Source: an uncultured Oscillospiraceae bacterium
Lineage (GTDB): Bacteria > Bacillota > Clostridia > Oscillospirales > Oscillospiraceae
Reading direction: 5' to 3'
NCBI GenBank assembly: GCA_910589085.1
Contig: CAJUSG010000003.1
Span: 53,853-100,632 of the forward strand
Length of the DNA: 46,780 bases
In this document: one piece after another, positions 29,956-38,204 of the stretch
Layout: every line of letters starts with the position of its first letter
Position numbering within the stretch: the first letter of the stretch is position 1
Notes under the pieces: generated by a model
What the model was told of the DNA's origin: nothing
The model's database searches: none
Seen by the model: only the letters and a program-made list of their open reading frames with translations
Position numbers and translations under genes: made by a program

Positions 29956-30690
29956 ATGGCGGGACTGCTGTCTCTGTTTAAGAAGAAGCCCGAGGAACCC
30001 ACCTGTTCGGCGGTCATTGTGTCAGCCGGCTTGGCCCGGCGGATGGAGGGCATCGACAAGGTGCTGGCCCCCCTGGGGGAGCTGCCCGTGCTGGTCCACA
30101 CCCTGTATGCCTTTCAGGACTGTCCCGCTGTGGATGAGATTGTGGTGGTGGTCCGGGAGGACCTGCTGGTAGAGGTGGGACGGCTGTGCAAAGAATTTGT
30201 CTTTGACAAGGTGACCAAGGTGGTGGTTGGGGGGATGGAGCGTATCCACTCCGTCCAGGCCGGACTGCGGGAGGTGCGGCCCGATGCCGCCCTGATTGCC
30301 ATTCACGACGGCGCCCGCCCTCTGGTTTCCCAGGAAATTATACGGGACGCGGTGGCCAGAGCCGCGATCACCGGAGCCGCCGCTCCGGCTATTCCCCTCA
30401 CGGATACCATCAAGCGGGAGGACGGGGGGCTGACGGTCGAGACGGTGGACCGCTCTCAGCTGTGGGCTGTGCAGACCCCCCAGGTCTTTGAGGCGGGGCT
30501 GATCCGGGCGGCCACCCAGAAGGCGCTGGATGACGGAGAGGTCCTTACCGACGACTGCGGCGCGGTGGAACGGCTGGGTATGAAGGTGACCCTCACCAGC
30601 GGAAGCCGGGAGAATTTGAAGGTTACCACCCCTCTGGATTTGATTCTGGGGGAGGCGATTCTGCGGGCCAGAGCGGAGGGAGTGCTGTGA
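29956..30690 (+). CDS. ispD: 2-C-methyl-D-erythritol 4-phosphate cytidylyltransferase
   Basis: This 244-residue enzyme of the MEP isoprenoid pathway carries an N-terminal Lys-rich extension of about 17 residues. The CTP-binding loop follows: SAGLARRMEGIDKVL, with Ala in place of the usual second loop Gly. HDGARPLV, IPLTDTIK and TPQVF are standard. It has AAGGAG upstream and is followed with a 3-base overlap by ispF, the pathway enzyme two steps later. ispE is not in the window. Confidence 0.93.
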   Translation: MAGLLSLFKKKPEEPTCSAVIVSAGLARRMEGIDKVLAPLGELPVLVHTLYAFQDCPAVDEIVVVVREDLLVEVGRLCKEFVFDKVTKVVVGGMERIHSVQAGLREVRPDAALIAIHDGARPLVSQEIIRDAVARAAITGAAAPAIPLTDTIKREDGGLTVETVDRSQLWAVQTPQVFEAGLIRAATQKALDDGEVLTDDCGAVERLGMKVTLTSGSRENLKVTTPLDLILGEAILRARAEGVL

Positions 30691-31172
30691 GCGGTATGCG
30701 TATCGGCCACGGCTACGACGTCCACCGCCTGACCGAGGGCCGCAGGCTGATTCTTGGGGGAGTGGACATCCCGTGGGAGAAGGGACTGCTGGGCCACTCC
30801 GACGCCGATGTTCTCACCCACGCCGTGATGGACGCCCTGCTGGGAGCGGCAGGTCTGGGAGATATTGGAAAGCACTTTCCCGATACCGATCCCGCATACG
30901 CCGGGGCGGACAGTCTGAAGCTGTTGGCCCGTGTCATGGAACTGTTGGGGACGCGGGGGCTGTCTGTGGGCAATGTGGACGCCACGATTTTAGCCCAGCG
31001 GCCAAAGCTGGCCCCCTATATCCCGCAGATGCGGGACAATCTGGCCCGGGTGATGGGGACAGAGCCCTTCCGGGTGAATGTGAAGGCCACTACCGAGGAG
31101 GGGCTGGGCTTTACTGGCTCCGGGGAGGGCATGGCCGCCCACGCGGTTTGCCTGTTAATGGAAAGAGACTGA
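30687..31172 (+). CDS. ispF: 2-C-methyl-D-erythritol 2,4-cyclodiphosphate synthase
   Basis: This 161-residue trimeric zinc enzyme shows GHGYDVHRL (metal ligands Asp and His), LGHSDADVLTHAVMDALLGA, GDIGKHFPDTD and the C-terminal ATTEEGLGFTGSGEG, a complete set. The GTG at 30687 overlaps the ispD stop and has GGAGGGAG upstream; the ATG at 30696 lacks an SD but gives the canonical MRIGHGYD start. Confidence 0.95.
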   Translation: MSGMRIGHGYDVHRLTEGRRLILGGVDIPWEKGLLGHSDADVLTHAVMDALLGAAGLGDIGKHFPDTDPAYAGADSLKLLARVMELLGTRGLSVGNVDATILAQRPKLAPYIPQMRDNLARVMGTEPFRVNVKATTEEGLGFTGSGEGMAAHAVCLLMERD

Positions 31173-31190
31173 AATTTTTTCAAGAGGGTC

Positions 31191-31219
31191 TTGCGCGGCG
31201 GTGGGTAATTGAGTATAAT
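31191..31219 (+). promoter_or_regulatory. Promoter of the HExxH-protein gene
   Basis: TTGCGC (31191-31196), 17 bp, TATAAT (31214-31219). Confidence 0.7.
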
Positions 31220-31254
31220 TACTCTGTAAGATTGTGAAGAAAGGGGTGTCCGCA

Positions 31255-32001
31255 ATGTCGGCCATTGGAGCGATTGGAGGCTACGGCAGCATCGGCGGTT
31301 ACTATTCCATCTATCAGAACAGGAATCCCAGAGATACACAGCCCTCCGGCACTGAGCCGGTGAGCCCGGTGTCCCGGGCTGAGACGATTCCCGTACAGCC
31401 GGTGAGCAAGGTCCCGTCTGTTCACCGGGGGGCCGTTCAGCCCGCCGAGGAGGACCAGTTCCCCACCATGCGGGAGGGGGCTGACCCCGCTGAGATGGCG
31501 GTGCGGGCCCGGATCCAGTATTTGGACGGCAAGGCGGAGGATATGGAGCGGGAGCTCCTGGGCTGGGACCAGTCTCAGGGCCTGGAGAGACTGCTGAACA
31601 GGGGCCAGGATGGCCTGAAGCTGGCCCAGGAGGAGAACAAGTCTCCCCAGGAGGTTATGGAGGAGGCCGAGTGCCAGACCTGCGAGAACCGCAAGTATCA
31701 GGACGGCTCCGATGACCCGGGGGTGTCGTTTAAGACCGCTACAAATGTGGCCCCGGAGCAGGCGGCCTCCGCTGTCCGTGGTCATGAGCAGGAGCATGTG
31801 GTCCGGGAGCAGGCCAAGGCCCAGCGGGAGGACCGGAAGGTGGTCAGCCAGTCGGTGACCATCCACACCGCGATCTGCCCTGAGTGCGGCGACGTGTATG
31901 TCTCGGGCGGCACGACCCGCACCACAACCAGAGCGAACCCCGTCCAGGAGCCCCAGGGACAGGAGAGCGGGCAGAGCTCTCCCTTTGAGGCCTTTGCGTA
32001 A
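31255..32001 (+). CDS. Putative metalloprotease, SprA-related (CJM1_0395-like)
   Basis: This 248-residue protein starts with a Gly/Tyr-rich stretch (residues 1-20) and a disordered Pro/Val region up to about 80. A helical region (about 80-135) follows, then two cysteine pairs (C140/C143 and C208/C211) around an H177-E-x-x-H181 motif (GHEQEHV). The block around HEQEH resembles the SprA-related family (PF12118), annotated as a putative metalloprotease. No signal peptide is seen. The function is not established. ATG 31255 follows AAAGGGG. Confidence 0.75.
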   Translation: MSAIGAIGGYGSIGGYYSIYQNRNPRDTQPSGTEPVSPVSRAETIPVQPVSKVPSVHRGAVQPAEEDQFPTMREGADPAEMAVRARIQYLDGKAEDMERELLGWDQSQGLERLLNRGQDGLKLAQEENKSPQEVMEEAECQTCENRKYQDGSDDPGVSFKTATNVAPEQAASAVRGHEQEHVVREQAKAQREDRKVVSQSVTIHTAICPECGDVYVSGGTTRTTTRANPVQEPQGQESGQSSPFEAFA

Positions 32002-32025
32002 TTGAGAGAAATTTGAGAAAAGGGC

Positions 32026-32054
32026 TTGCAAACGGACGGCTGTTGTGGTATAAT
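32026..32054 (+). promoter_or_regulatory. rplS promoter
   Basis: TTGCAA (32026-32031), 17 bp, TATAAT (32049-32054). Confidence 0.78.
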
Positions 32055-32059
32055 TCCCC

Positions 32060-32140
32060 GGTCTGAATAACGGGCGGTCCTCTGCGGCGCTCCTGACAGG
32101 AGGGGGCACAAGGCCGGAACGAACGCCTATACAACAGGAG
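32060..32140 (+). ncRNA. Candidate L19 leader (5' UTR of rplS)
   Basis: The transcript leader is about 90 bases and contains a CTCCTgacAGGAG hairpin plus further GC-rich pairing (GGTC... and GGCC...). Firmicutes L19 mRNAs often carry an autoregulatory leader of similar size. The fold was judged by eye only. Confidence 0.35.
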
Positions 32141-32149
32141 GAAAACAAC

Positions 32150-32491
32150 ATGGATTTGATGAAAGCATTTACCGAGAAGTACACAAAGGCCGAGCCCCCC
32201 GTAATGAATATCGGCGACACTGTCCGCGTTCATCTGCGGGTGAAGGAGGGCAGCCGTGAGCGTATCCAGGTGTTCGAGGGCACCGTGATTGCCAAGAAGC
32301 ACGGCGGTATTGAGGAGAGCTTCACCGTCCGCCGCATCTCCTACGGCATCGGCGTAGAGAAGGTGTTCCCCCTCCATGCTCCCTCTGTGGAGAAGGTGGA
32401 GATTGTCCGTCGGGGCAAGGTGCGCCGCGCCAAGCTGTACTATCTGCGCGACCGTGTTGGCAAGGCCGCCAAAGTCAAGGAACTGCTGTAA
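32150..32491 (+). CDS. rplS: 50S ribosomal protein L19
   Basis: This 113-residue protein matches L19 throughout: VMNIGDTVRVHLRVKEGSRERIQVFEGTV, then SFTVRRISYGIGVEKVFPLH and RRGKVRRAKLYYLRDR. It sits at the 30S-50S interface. AGGAGG precedes the ATG. A strong terminator follows, and the usual downstream neighbour rbgA is displaced by three accessory genes. Confidence 0.97.
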   Translation: MDLMKAFTEKYTKAEPPVMNIGDTVRVHLRVKEGSRERIQVFEGTVIAKKHGGIEESFTVRRISYGIGVEKVFPLHAPSVEKVEIVRRGKVRRAKLYYLRDRVGKAAKVKELL

Positions 32492-32493
32492 TC

Positions 32494-32525
32494 AAAAAAG
32501 GAGCGGCTATGCCGCTCCTTTTTCT
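32494..32525 (+). terminator. Terminator after rplS
   Basis: GGAGCGGC (32500-32507) pairs with GCCGCTCC (32511-32518) over TAT, extended by A and T runs on each side. Confidence 0.93.
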
Positions 32526-32543
32526 TAAATTACAGGCCGGAAG

Positions 32544-33116
32544 GTGGGACGTGTCATAGAGAATATTTTAAAATTTGCCAGCCGGGAGGAGTTCAGAAGC
32601 TGGCTTTCGGAGCACTGTACAACCAGCGCCGGCATTTGGCTCCTGTTTGGAAAAGCCGGCGGGCCGAAAACCATAAAAGCGGGTGAAGCGCTGGAGGAAG
32701 CCCTCTGCTTCGGCTGGATTGATGGTCAGATGGAAAAGATCGACGATAAATCCTATAAGAAATATTTTTCTCAGCGCAGAGAGAGAAGTAAGTGGTCGGA
32801 GAAAAATAAGGCGCTGGTCCAAGTCCTGGAGGAGCGAGGGCTTATGACCGAATTTGGCCGGGCGAAAATCGAGGAGGCCAGGAAAAATGGCCAGTGGGAC
32901 GCTCCGGACCTCATGCGGCTTACCGAGGAACAGATCGCCTTTGTGTCCGCCCTGCTGGAGGGACACGAGCCGGCCTTCTCAAATTTTCAGGCCATGCCCC
33001 TGTCGGTGAGGAAAACCTACGCGCGGGCTTATTATGACGCAAAGACCGACGCCGGACGGGAGCGGCGGATCGCCTGGATGTTGGACCGGCTCAATCAAAA
33101 TTTAAGGCCGATGTAG
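32544..33116 (+). CDS. YdeI/OmpD-associated family protein
   Basis: This 190-residue protein of the OmdA-type family (PF13376) is often called bacteriocin-protection. It has FASREEFRSWLSEH at the start, LCFGWIDGQMEKID in the centre and KYFSQRRERSKWSEKN, all typical of the family. The true biochemical role is unknown. It starts at GTG 32544 with only a weak SD (CCGGAAG). It is one of three accessory genes between rplS and rbgA. Confidence 0.8.
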   Translation: MGRVIENILKFASREEFRSWLSEHCTTSAGIWLLFGKAGGPKTIKAGEALEEALCFGWIDGQMEKIDDKSYKKYFSQRRERSKWSEKNKALVQVLEERGLMTEFGRAKIEEARKNGQWDAPDLMRLTEEQIAFVSALLEGHEPAFSNFQAMPLSVRKTYARAYYDAKTDAGRERRIAWMLDRLNQNLRPM

Positions 33117-33119
33117 GGC

Positions 33120-33890
33120 TTACGCGGCCAGCAGTGTCTGCTGCGCCAGCCCAAGCAGCAGCAGATGGGCGGGGTAAAAGATATACCACAGGTATTTGTC
33201 CCCCGGAAAGGCGGCCCCCTTTTTGCCGTTGTAACAGAAGGTGAACGCCACCCCCAGCAGGGGACCCAGGGCGTTGAGGCACAGCATATGAAACCAGCGA
33301 TATGTAAACAGCTGTTCCGAGAAGAACATCCAGATCAGCTTATACCGGGATAAGGGCATAAGAAACAGCCACAGCAGGGCTTTTCGACGGACTGGCCAGC
33401 TTTCTGTCCAGTAAAAGACCAGAATTAACAGGATATAGAACCCATTTCCCTCCGTCAGGCTCAGGTATTGGGCGGCGATCACCACCCCGGCGGCCAGGAC
33501 ATACCCCAGCCCGTCCCGCTTCCCGTTGCCCCAGTCCACGAGGCGGAGGGTGAGCAGGCCCAGCAGCAGGGTGAACATGATATTCCCATGAAAGCCGAAC
33601 AGAAGATAATAGGGCCATTCCGCCAGACAGGCGAAGATCAGCAGCCGCAGGGCGTACCTTTTAAAATTCCGGGTGTGCCGGTAGCCATTGGCGATGGAGA
33701 ACAGAAAGACAGGGGCGGCGATGCGGCCGATGTAGTCGGTGGCCCGCTGGAGAACCAGCAGGGCCGGAATGGTCTCCGACACCTCGGGGAAGAAAAGGAC
33801 CTCCATCGTCAGCGCCAGGGGCCAGACATAGGTGAGGTGGTCCCACAGCATGGACAGCAGTGCGACCAGTTTCAGTGTGAAAAAGCTCAA
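33120..33890 (-). CDS. TraX family membrane protein
   Basis: This 256-residue polytopic protein has about seven or eight hydrophobic segments and shows FLFSIANGYRHTRNFKRYALRLLIFA and HGNIMFTLLLGL, characteristic of TraX (PF05857). TraX acetylates F pilin in Escherichia coli; in Firmicutes without such pili the acyltransferase substrate is unknown. It is transcribed opposite to its neighbours, with AAGGAGG before the start, and ends 3 bases after the convergent ydeI-like gene. Confidence 0.83.
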   Translation of the reverse strand: MSFFTLKLVALLSMLWDHLTYVWPLALTMEVLFFPEVSETIPALLVLQRATDYIGRIAAPVFLFSIANGYRHTRNFKRYALRLLIFACLAEWPYYLLFGFHGNIMFTLLLGLLTLRLVDWGNGKRDGLGYVLAAGVVIAAQYLSLTEGNGFYILLILVFYWTESWPVRRKALLWLFLMPLSRYKLIWMFFSEQLFTYRWFHMLCLNALGPLLGVAFTFCYNGKKGAAFPGDKYLWYIFYPAHLLLLGLAQQTLLAA

Positions 33891-33936
33891 GGCAGTTCCC
33901 TCCTTAGAAAAATTTACATAGAGAGAATAGCAGATA

Positions 33937-33970
33937 TTTCTTACAAAAAAACAGCCAAGTTTCTTACAAA
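33937..33970. repeat. 11-bp direct repeats between divergent traX-like and TPR genes
   Basis: TTTCTTACAAA occurs at 33937-33947 and 33960-33970, 23 bp apart. The repeats lie in the AT-rich divergent gap and could be binding sites for an unknown regulator. Confidence 0.5.
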
Positions 33971-33993
33971 TTTCTGAAATGAAGGTGAGCCGA

Positions 33994-34683
33994 GTGAAGA
34001 GAAAGGTTAAAATAATTGTGTTCGGAGTTTGTTTGGGGTTTGGTCTGACCGCGATTCAGGTCATACTTCAGATTGATAAGGATGTTTTTATGACTGGCTA
34101 TTGGGTGGCGGCGCTGATTTTTCTGACAGGGGTGCTGCTGGTCAATATGCTCTATAATATCTCCTATCAGAGGAGGATGAAACAGATTGCGCCTCTGCTG
34201 GAGGCCGGCAAGCCGCAGGAGTATATCGCCGGGGTGGAGCAGCTGCTGGAGACCGCCAAGGGACAGAACCTGAGAAAAATCTTAACGATGAACCTCGCCG
34301 CCGGATATATTGATCTGAAGCAGTTTGATAAGGCAATTGAGCTGCTGGAGGGGATTTCGGACAAAAAACTTGCGGGAACGGCGGTCAAAACGGTCTACCG
34401 GCTGAACCTCTGTACCTGTTATTTCAATACAGAACAGGGGGAGAAGGCCCTGAAGCTGTACAACGACAGCCGGAAAATTTTTGAAGCCCAGCGGGGCGGA
34501 AAGCTATACGGCGTTAACATCGCGGTTGTGGATATGCTGGCGGCCATCCAGAACAGGCGGTATGACCAGGCGGAACAGCTGCTGGATCAGGCACGGCGGA
34601 CCTGGGACGACCCCCGTTTTCGTGAGGCGTTTCAGGAGATCGAGCGCACTTTGACAGAAATGAAAAAGGAGAGCACCCTATGA
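33994..34683 (+). CDS. Membrane protein with TPR-like repeats
   Basis: This protein of about 229 residues has two N-terminal transmembrane helices (about 5-27 and 36-57), then cytoplasmic TPR-like helices. The stretch AAGYIDLKQFDKAIELLEGI shows the TPR spacing, with a second repeat around CYFNTEQGEKALKLYND and a third near IQNRRYDQAEQLLDQA. It is probably an assembly or adaptor protein. The GTG at 33994 has AAGGTGAG upstream; an ATG at 33979 has no SD. The stop overlaps the rbgA start. Confidence 0.75.
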   Translation: MKRKVKIIVFGVCLGFGLTAIQVILQIDKDVFMTGYWVAALIFLTGVLLVNMLYNISYQRRMKQIAPLLEAGKPQEYIAGVEQLLETAKGQNLRKILTMNLAAGYIDLKQFDKAIELLEGISDKKLAGTAVKTVYRLNLCTCYFNTEQGEKALKLYNDSRKIFEAQRGGKLYGVNIAVVDMLAAIQNRRYDQAEQLLDQARRTWDDPRFREAFQEIERTLTEMKKESTL

Positions 34684-35561
34684 ATATCCAATGGTATCCC
34701 GGCCACATGACCAAGACCCGGCGGCAGATCGAGGCGGATCTGAAGCTGGTAGATGTTGTGGTGGAGATCATCGATGCCCGAATCCCGGTCTCCAGCCGAA
34801 ACCCGGACATCGACGCCATCTGCGCCGGCAAGCCCCGGCTGATCGTCCTCAACCGGGCGGACCAGGCCGACCCCGCACAGAATAAAGCCTGGGGGACTTG
34901 CTTTCGGAGCCAGGGCCACTCCGTTTTGGAGACCGACGCCCGGTCCGGCCGGGGAATCAACCAGTTTTCGGTGGTGGTCCAGGGGGTGCTCAAGGACCAG
35001 ATCGCCAAATGGCGGGAGAAGGGCCAGGTGGGCCGCCCTGTCCGGGCCATGGTGGTGGGGGTGCCCAACGTGGGCAAGTCCACCTTCATCAATAAGGTGG
35101 CCAAGAAGAAGTCGGCCAAGGCCAGCGACCGCCCCGGCGTCACCCGGGGAAAGCAGTGGGTCCATGTGGACCAGGGGCTGGACCTGCTGGACACCCCCGG
35201 CATTCTCTGGCCCAAGTTTGAGGACGAGACCACCGGCATGAATCTGGCCTTTACCGGGGCGGTGAAGGACGAGATCATGGACGTGGAGACCCTGGGCTGC
35301 CACTTTATGGCCCTGCTGGGGGAGCGCTACCCCCAGGCCTTGACGGAGAGCTACAGGCTCCCGGAGGTGCCCATCCGGGAGGAGGGGGAGAACGACGTGG
35401 CCTGGGGCTACCGGATTCTCCAGGCCTGCGCCGCCAAGCGGGGGATGCGCATCTCCGGCGGAGAGCTGGACACCGAGCGCATGGCCCGGGTCCTGCTGGA
35501 CGAGTACCGGGGGAGCAGGCTGGGACGCTTTACCCTGGAGGTGCCGACCATCATGACATAA
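34680..35561 (+). CDS. rbgA: Ribosome biogenesis GTPase RbgA (YlqF)
   Basis: This 293-residue circularly permuted GTPase acts in late 50S assembly. G4 comes first (LNRAD, 58-61), then G1 (GVPNVGKS, 127-134) and G3 (DTPG, 171-174), the permuted order. A C-terminal RNA-binding domain (about 195-293) follows. G4 is NRAD rather than NKxD, seen in other family members. It overlaps the TPR gene and precedes rnhB as in Bacillus. Confidence 0.94.
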   Translation: MNIQWYPGHMTKTRRQIEADLKLVDVVVEIIDARIPVSSRNPDIDAICAGKPRLIVLNRADQADPAQNKAWGTCFRSQGHSVLETDARSGRGINQFSVVVQGVLKDQIAKWREKGQVGRPVRAMVVGVPNVGKSTFINKVAKKKSAKASDRPGVTRGKQWVHVDQGLDLLDTPGILWPKFEDETTGMNLAFTGAVKDEIMDVETLGCHFMALLGERYPQALTESYRLPEVPIREEGENDVAWGYRILQACAAKRGMRISGGELDTERMARVLLDEYRGSRLGRFTLEVPTIMT

Positions 35562-35578
35562 TATTTTGACATCGTGCT

Positions 35579-35637
35579 GGGCAAGGGCCTTGCCTTCCGA
35601 ACAAATCTGTCCCAGGCAAGGGCAGAGCCCTTGCCCT
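35579..35637. repeat. GGCAAGGGC inverted repeats before rnhB
   Basis: GGCAAGGGC occurs at 35580-35588 and again at 35615-35623, the latter forming a hairpin with GCCCTTGCC (35627-35635). It lies in the rbgA-rnhB gap upstream of the rnhB SD. Confidence 0.6.
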
Positions 35638-35662
35638 ACATTACATACAAGGAGGAACGACC

Positions 35663-36277
35663 GTGGAGCTCTGGCGATATGAAAGGGAAGCAATGGAGGA
35701 GGGCTGCGCCCTTATCTGCGGCTGTGACGAGGCGGGGGCGGGGCCTCTGGCGGGACCGGTGTACGCGGCGGCGGTGATTTTGCCTCTGGGGGCCGACATC
35801 CCCGGTCTGGACGACTCAAAAAAGCTGACGGAGAAGAAGAGGGAGGCCCTGTTTCCTGTGATTCAGGAGCGGGCGCTGGCCTGGTCGGTGGCCCTTGTGG
35901 ACGCGGCGGAGATTGACCGGACGGACATTCTCAGTGCCCGGATGAAGGCCATGCAGTTGGCCATTGACGGGCTGGCGAAGAGGCCGGATTTCGCCCTCAT
36001 TGACGGCAACCGGGACAGGGGGCGTACCGCCGCCATCGCCGTCCCGCACCGCTGTGTGGTGAAGGGGGACAGCTTGTCCGCCTCCATTGCGGCGGCCTCC
36101 ATCCTGGCCAAGGTGAGCCGGGACCGGTACATGGTAGACATGGCGGCGAAATATCCGGAGTACCGCTTCGACAGGCATAAGGGTTATGGGACAAAGCTCC
36201 ACTATGAGCTGCTGGCCCAGCACGGCCCGAGCCCGATCCACCGCAAGACCTTTCTGAAGAGGGTGGAGGAGGGATGA
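35663..36277 (+). CDS. rnhB: Ribonuclease HII
   Basis: This 204-residue enzyme cuts RNA in RNA-DNA hybrids. The conserved start is CGCDEAGAGPLAGPV, where the usual Arg/Val-Gly-Arg of DEVGRGPLAGPV is replaced by AGA. The catalytic carboxylates are Asp and Glu of that motif, Asp in LIDGN and Asp in KVSRDRYM. RFDRHKGYGT near the end is standard. The GTG at 35663 follows AAGGAGG. The stop overlaps yraN. Confidence 0.93.
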   Translation: MELWRYEREAMEEGCALICGCDEAGAGPLAGPVYAAAVILPLGADIPGLDDSKKLTEKKREALFPVIQERALAWSVALVDAAEIDRTDILSARMKAMQLAIDGLAKRPDFALIDGNRDRGRTAAIAVPHRCVVKGDSLSASIAAASILAKVSRDRYMVDMAAKYPEYRFDRHKGYGTKLHYELLAQHGPSPIHRKTFLKRVEEG

Positions 36278-36642
36278 GCGGTCAGGACAGCCGGCTGAGG
36301 GGCCGGTGGGGGGAGGACCGGGCGGCGGAATATCTGGGCCGCAAGGGCTTTCGTCTGGTGGCCGCCAACTGGAGGTGCCGCTTTGGAGAGCTGGACCTGG
36401 TTGCCGAGGACGGTACATACCTCTGCTTTGTAGAGGTCAAGCTGCGCAAGAGCGCCGCCTACGGCTCGGCGGGCGACTTTGTGGACGGGCGGAAGCAGAG
36501 CAGGCTGCGCGCCGCCGCGGAGCTCTATCTGGCCAAACACCCCACGGACCTGCAGCCGAGATTTGATGTGATAGAAATCTACGCCCCCCAGGGCACTAAT
36601 ACAGTGAACCCCAGGATATTCCATTTAGAGAACGCCTTTTAG
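36274..36642 (+). CDS. yraN: UPF0102 protein YraN
   Basis: This 122-residue protein has a predicted restriction-endonuclease-like fold: RGRWGEDRAAEYLGRKGFRLVAANWR, GELDLVAEDG and FVEVKLRKS supply the Glu, Asp and E-x-K residues of the nuclease core. Its cellular role is unknown. It follows rnhB with an ATGA overlap, the conserved order in many bacteria. Confidence 0.92.
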   Translation: MSGQDSRLRGRWGEDRAAEYLGRKGFRLVAANWRCRFGELDLVAEDGTYLCFVEVKLRKSAAYGSAGDFVDGRKQSRLRAAAELYLAKHPTDLQPRFDVIEIYAPQGTNTVNPRIFHLENAF

Positions 36643-36652
36643 CATAAATCCC

Positions 36653-36681
36653 TTGACCATTGGGCAAAAAACTGGCATAAT
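36653..36681 (+). promoter_or_regulatory. thrC promoter
   Basis: TTGACC (36653-36658), 17 bp, CATAAT (36676-36681). Confidence 0.72.
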
Positions 36682-36715
36682 AGGACCCATCAATACACAG
36701 TAAGGAAGGATCAAT

Positions 36716-38200
36716 ATGCGGTATATCAGCACACGGGACAATGTGATACAGTATTCTGCGGCCCAGGCAATTACCCAGGGGCTGGCCAAGGACGGCGGAC
36801 TGCTGACCCCATTCTTCATTCCCAAGCTGCCCAGCAAGGCGCTGGAGGATATCAAGGATATGGCCTATCAGCAGCGGGCGGTGTACATCATGAAGCAGTA
36901 TCTGGAGGAGTTCTCTGTCAAGGAGCTCACCGATTTTGCCAACGCCGCCTATGGCCCGGACAAGTTTGACTCCCCAGCGGTGGCCCCGGTGCGCACGGTG
37001 GACGAGGTTACCCACTGCCTGGAGCTGTGGCACGGCCCCACCTGTGCCTTTAAGGACATGGCCCTTCAGATGCTGCCCCACCTGCTGTCCGCCTCTCTGG
37101 TCAAGACGGAGGAGGAAAAGACGGCCTGTATTCTGGTCGCTACCTCCGGCGATACGGGGAAAGGGGCTCTGGAGGGGTTCAAAAACGTGCCCCGGACCAA
37201 AATTTTGGTGTTCTACCCCAAGGATGGCGTGTCTGAGGTCCAGGAGCTGCAAATGGTCACCCAGGAGGGGGGCAATGTGGGGGTCTCCGCCGTGGTGGGC
37301 AACTTCGACGATGCCCAGACCGGCGTGAAAAAGCTGTTCTCTGATGAGACGGTCCGCCAGGAGCTGGCGCGCAGGGGCTACTTCTTCTCCTCCGCCAACT
37401 CCATCAACTGGGGCCGGGTGCTGCCCCAGATCGTCTACTACATCTCCGCCTACTGCGATCTGCTGCGGGACGAAAAACTTGCTCCGGGGCAGACGATCAA
37501 TATCTGTGTTCCCACCGGAAATTTTGGGAATATTCTGGCCGCCTACTATGCCCGGGAGATGGGCCTGCCCATCGACCAACTGATCTGCGCCTCCAACAGC
37601 AACAATGTGCTTACCGACTTCCTCCGAGAGGGGGTCTATGACCGCAACCGGACCTTCTACAACACCATGTCCCCCTCGATGGACATCCTGATCTCCTCCA
37701 ATCTGGAGCGGCTGCTGCTGTCCCTCACCCAGGACCCGGCGGAGGTGAAGGAATACATGACCCGGCTGGCCCAAACGGGCCGGTATCAGGTGAGCGACCG
37801 GGTGAAGAGCAAGCTGCAAAAGCGGTTTAAGGGCTATTTCTGTGACGATCAGGAGACCCAGCGGGTCATCCGGGCCATGTTTGAGCGGCACGGCTATCTC
37901 ATCGATACCCACACCGCCGTGGCCTTCTCCGCCCTGGAGCAGTACCGGAGGGAGACCGGGGACAACACCCCCGCCATTGTGGCCTCCACCGCCAGTCCCT
38001 TCAAGTTCTGCGGGAGCGTTCTGGAGGCCCTGGGAGAGACCCGGGTTGCCGGCGGCCTGGACGCTCTGGACCAGTTGACCGCCAAAACCGGACAGCCGGC
38101 CCCCGCTCCCCTGGCCGGCCTGCGGGACAAGTCCGTCCGCTTCACCCAGGTGGTGGAGAAGGACCGCATGGTGGACGCGGTGCTGTCCCTGCTGGGGTGA
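36716..38200 (+). CDS. thrC: Threonine synthase
   Basis: This 494-residue PLP enzyme converts O-phosphohomoserine to threonine. The PLP lysine is K113 in CAFKDMALQ. The phosphate-binding loop shows ATSGDTGKGALEGF, and the N-terminal Thr_synth_N domain (about 1-80) includes STRDNVIQYSAAQAITQGLAKDGGL. SSANSINWGRVLPQ is also diagnostic of the long type. AAGGAAGG precedes the ATG. The downstream metallophosphoesterase starts 4 bases after the stop. Confidence 0.95.
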   Translation: MRYISTRDNVIQYSAAQAITQGLAKDGGLLTPFFIPKLPSKALEDIKDMAYQQRAVYIMKQYLEEFSVKELTDFANAAYGPDKFDSPAVAPVRTVDEVTHCLELWHGPTCAFKDMALQMLPHLLSASLVKTEEEKTACILVATSGDTGKGALEGFKNVPRTKILVFYPKDGVSEVQELQMVTQEGGNVGVSAVVGNFDDAQTGVKKLFSDETVRQELARRGYFFSSANSINWGRVLPQIVYYISAYCDLLRDEKLAPGQTINICVPTGNFGNILAAYYAREMGLPIDQLICASNSNNVLTDFLREGVYDRNRTFYNTMSPSMDILISSNLERLLLSLTQDPAEVKEYMTRLAQTGRYQVSDRVKSKLQKRFKGYFCDDQETQRVIRAMFERHGYLIDTHTAVAFSALEQYRRETGDNTPAIVASTASPFKFCGSVLEALGETRVAGGLDALDQLTAKTGQPAPAPLAGLRDKSVRFTQVVEKDRMVDAVLSLLG

Positions 38201-38204
38201 GCCT

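Noticed and set aside
35597..35611. SOS-box-like CGAACAAATCTGTCC before rnhB
   Set aside because: Only the left half matches; the right half lacks GTTC.
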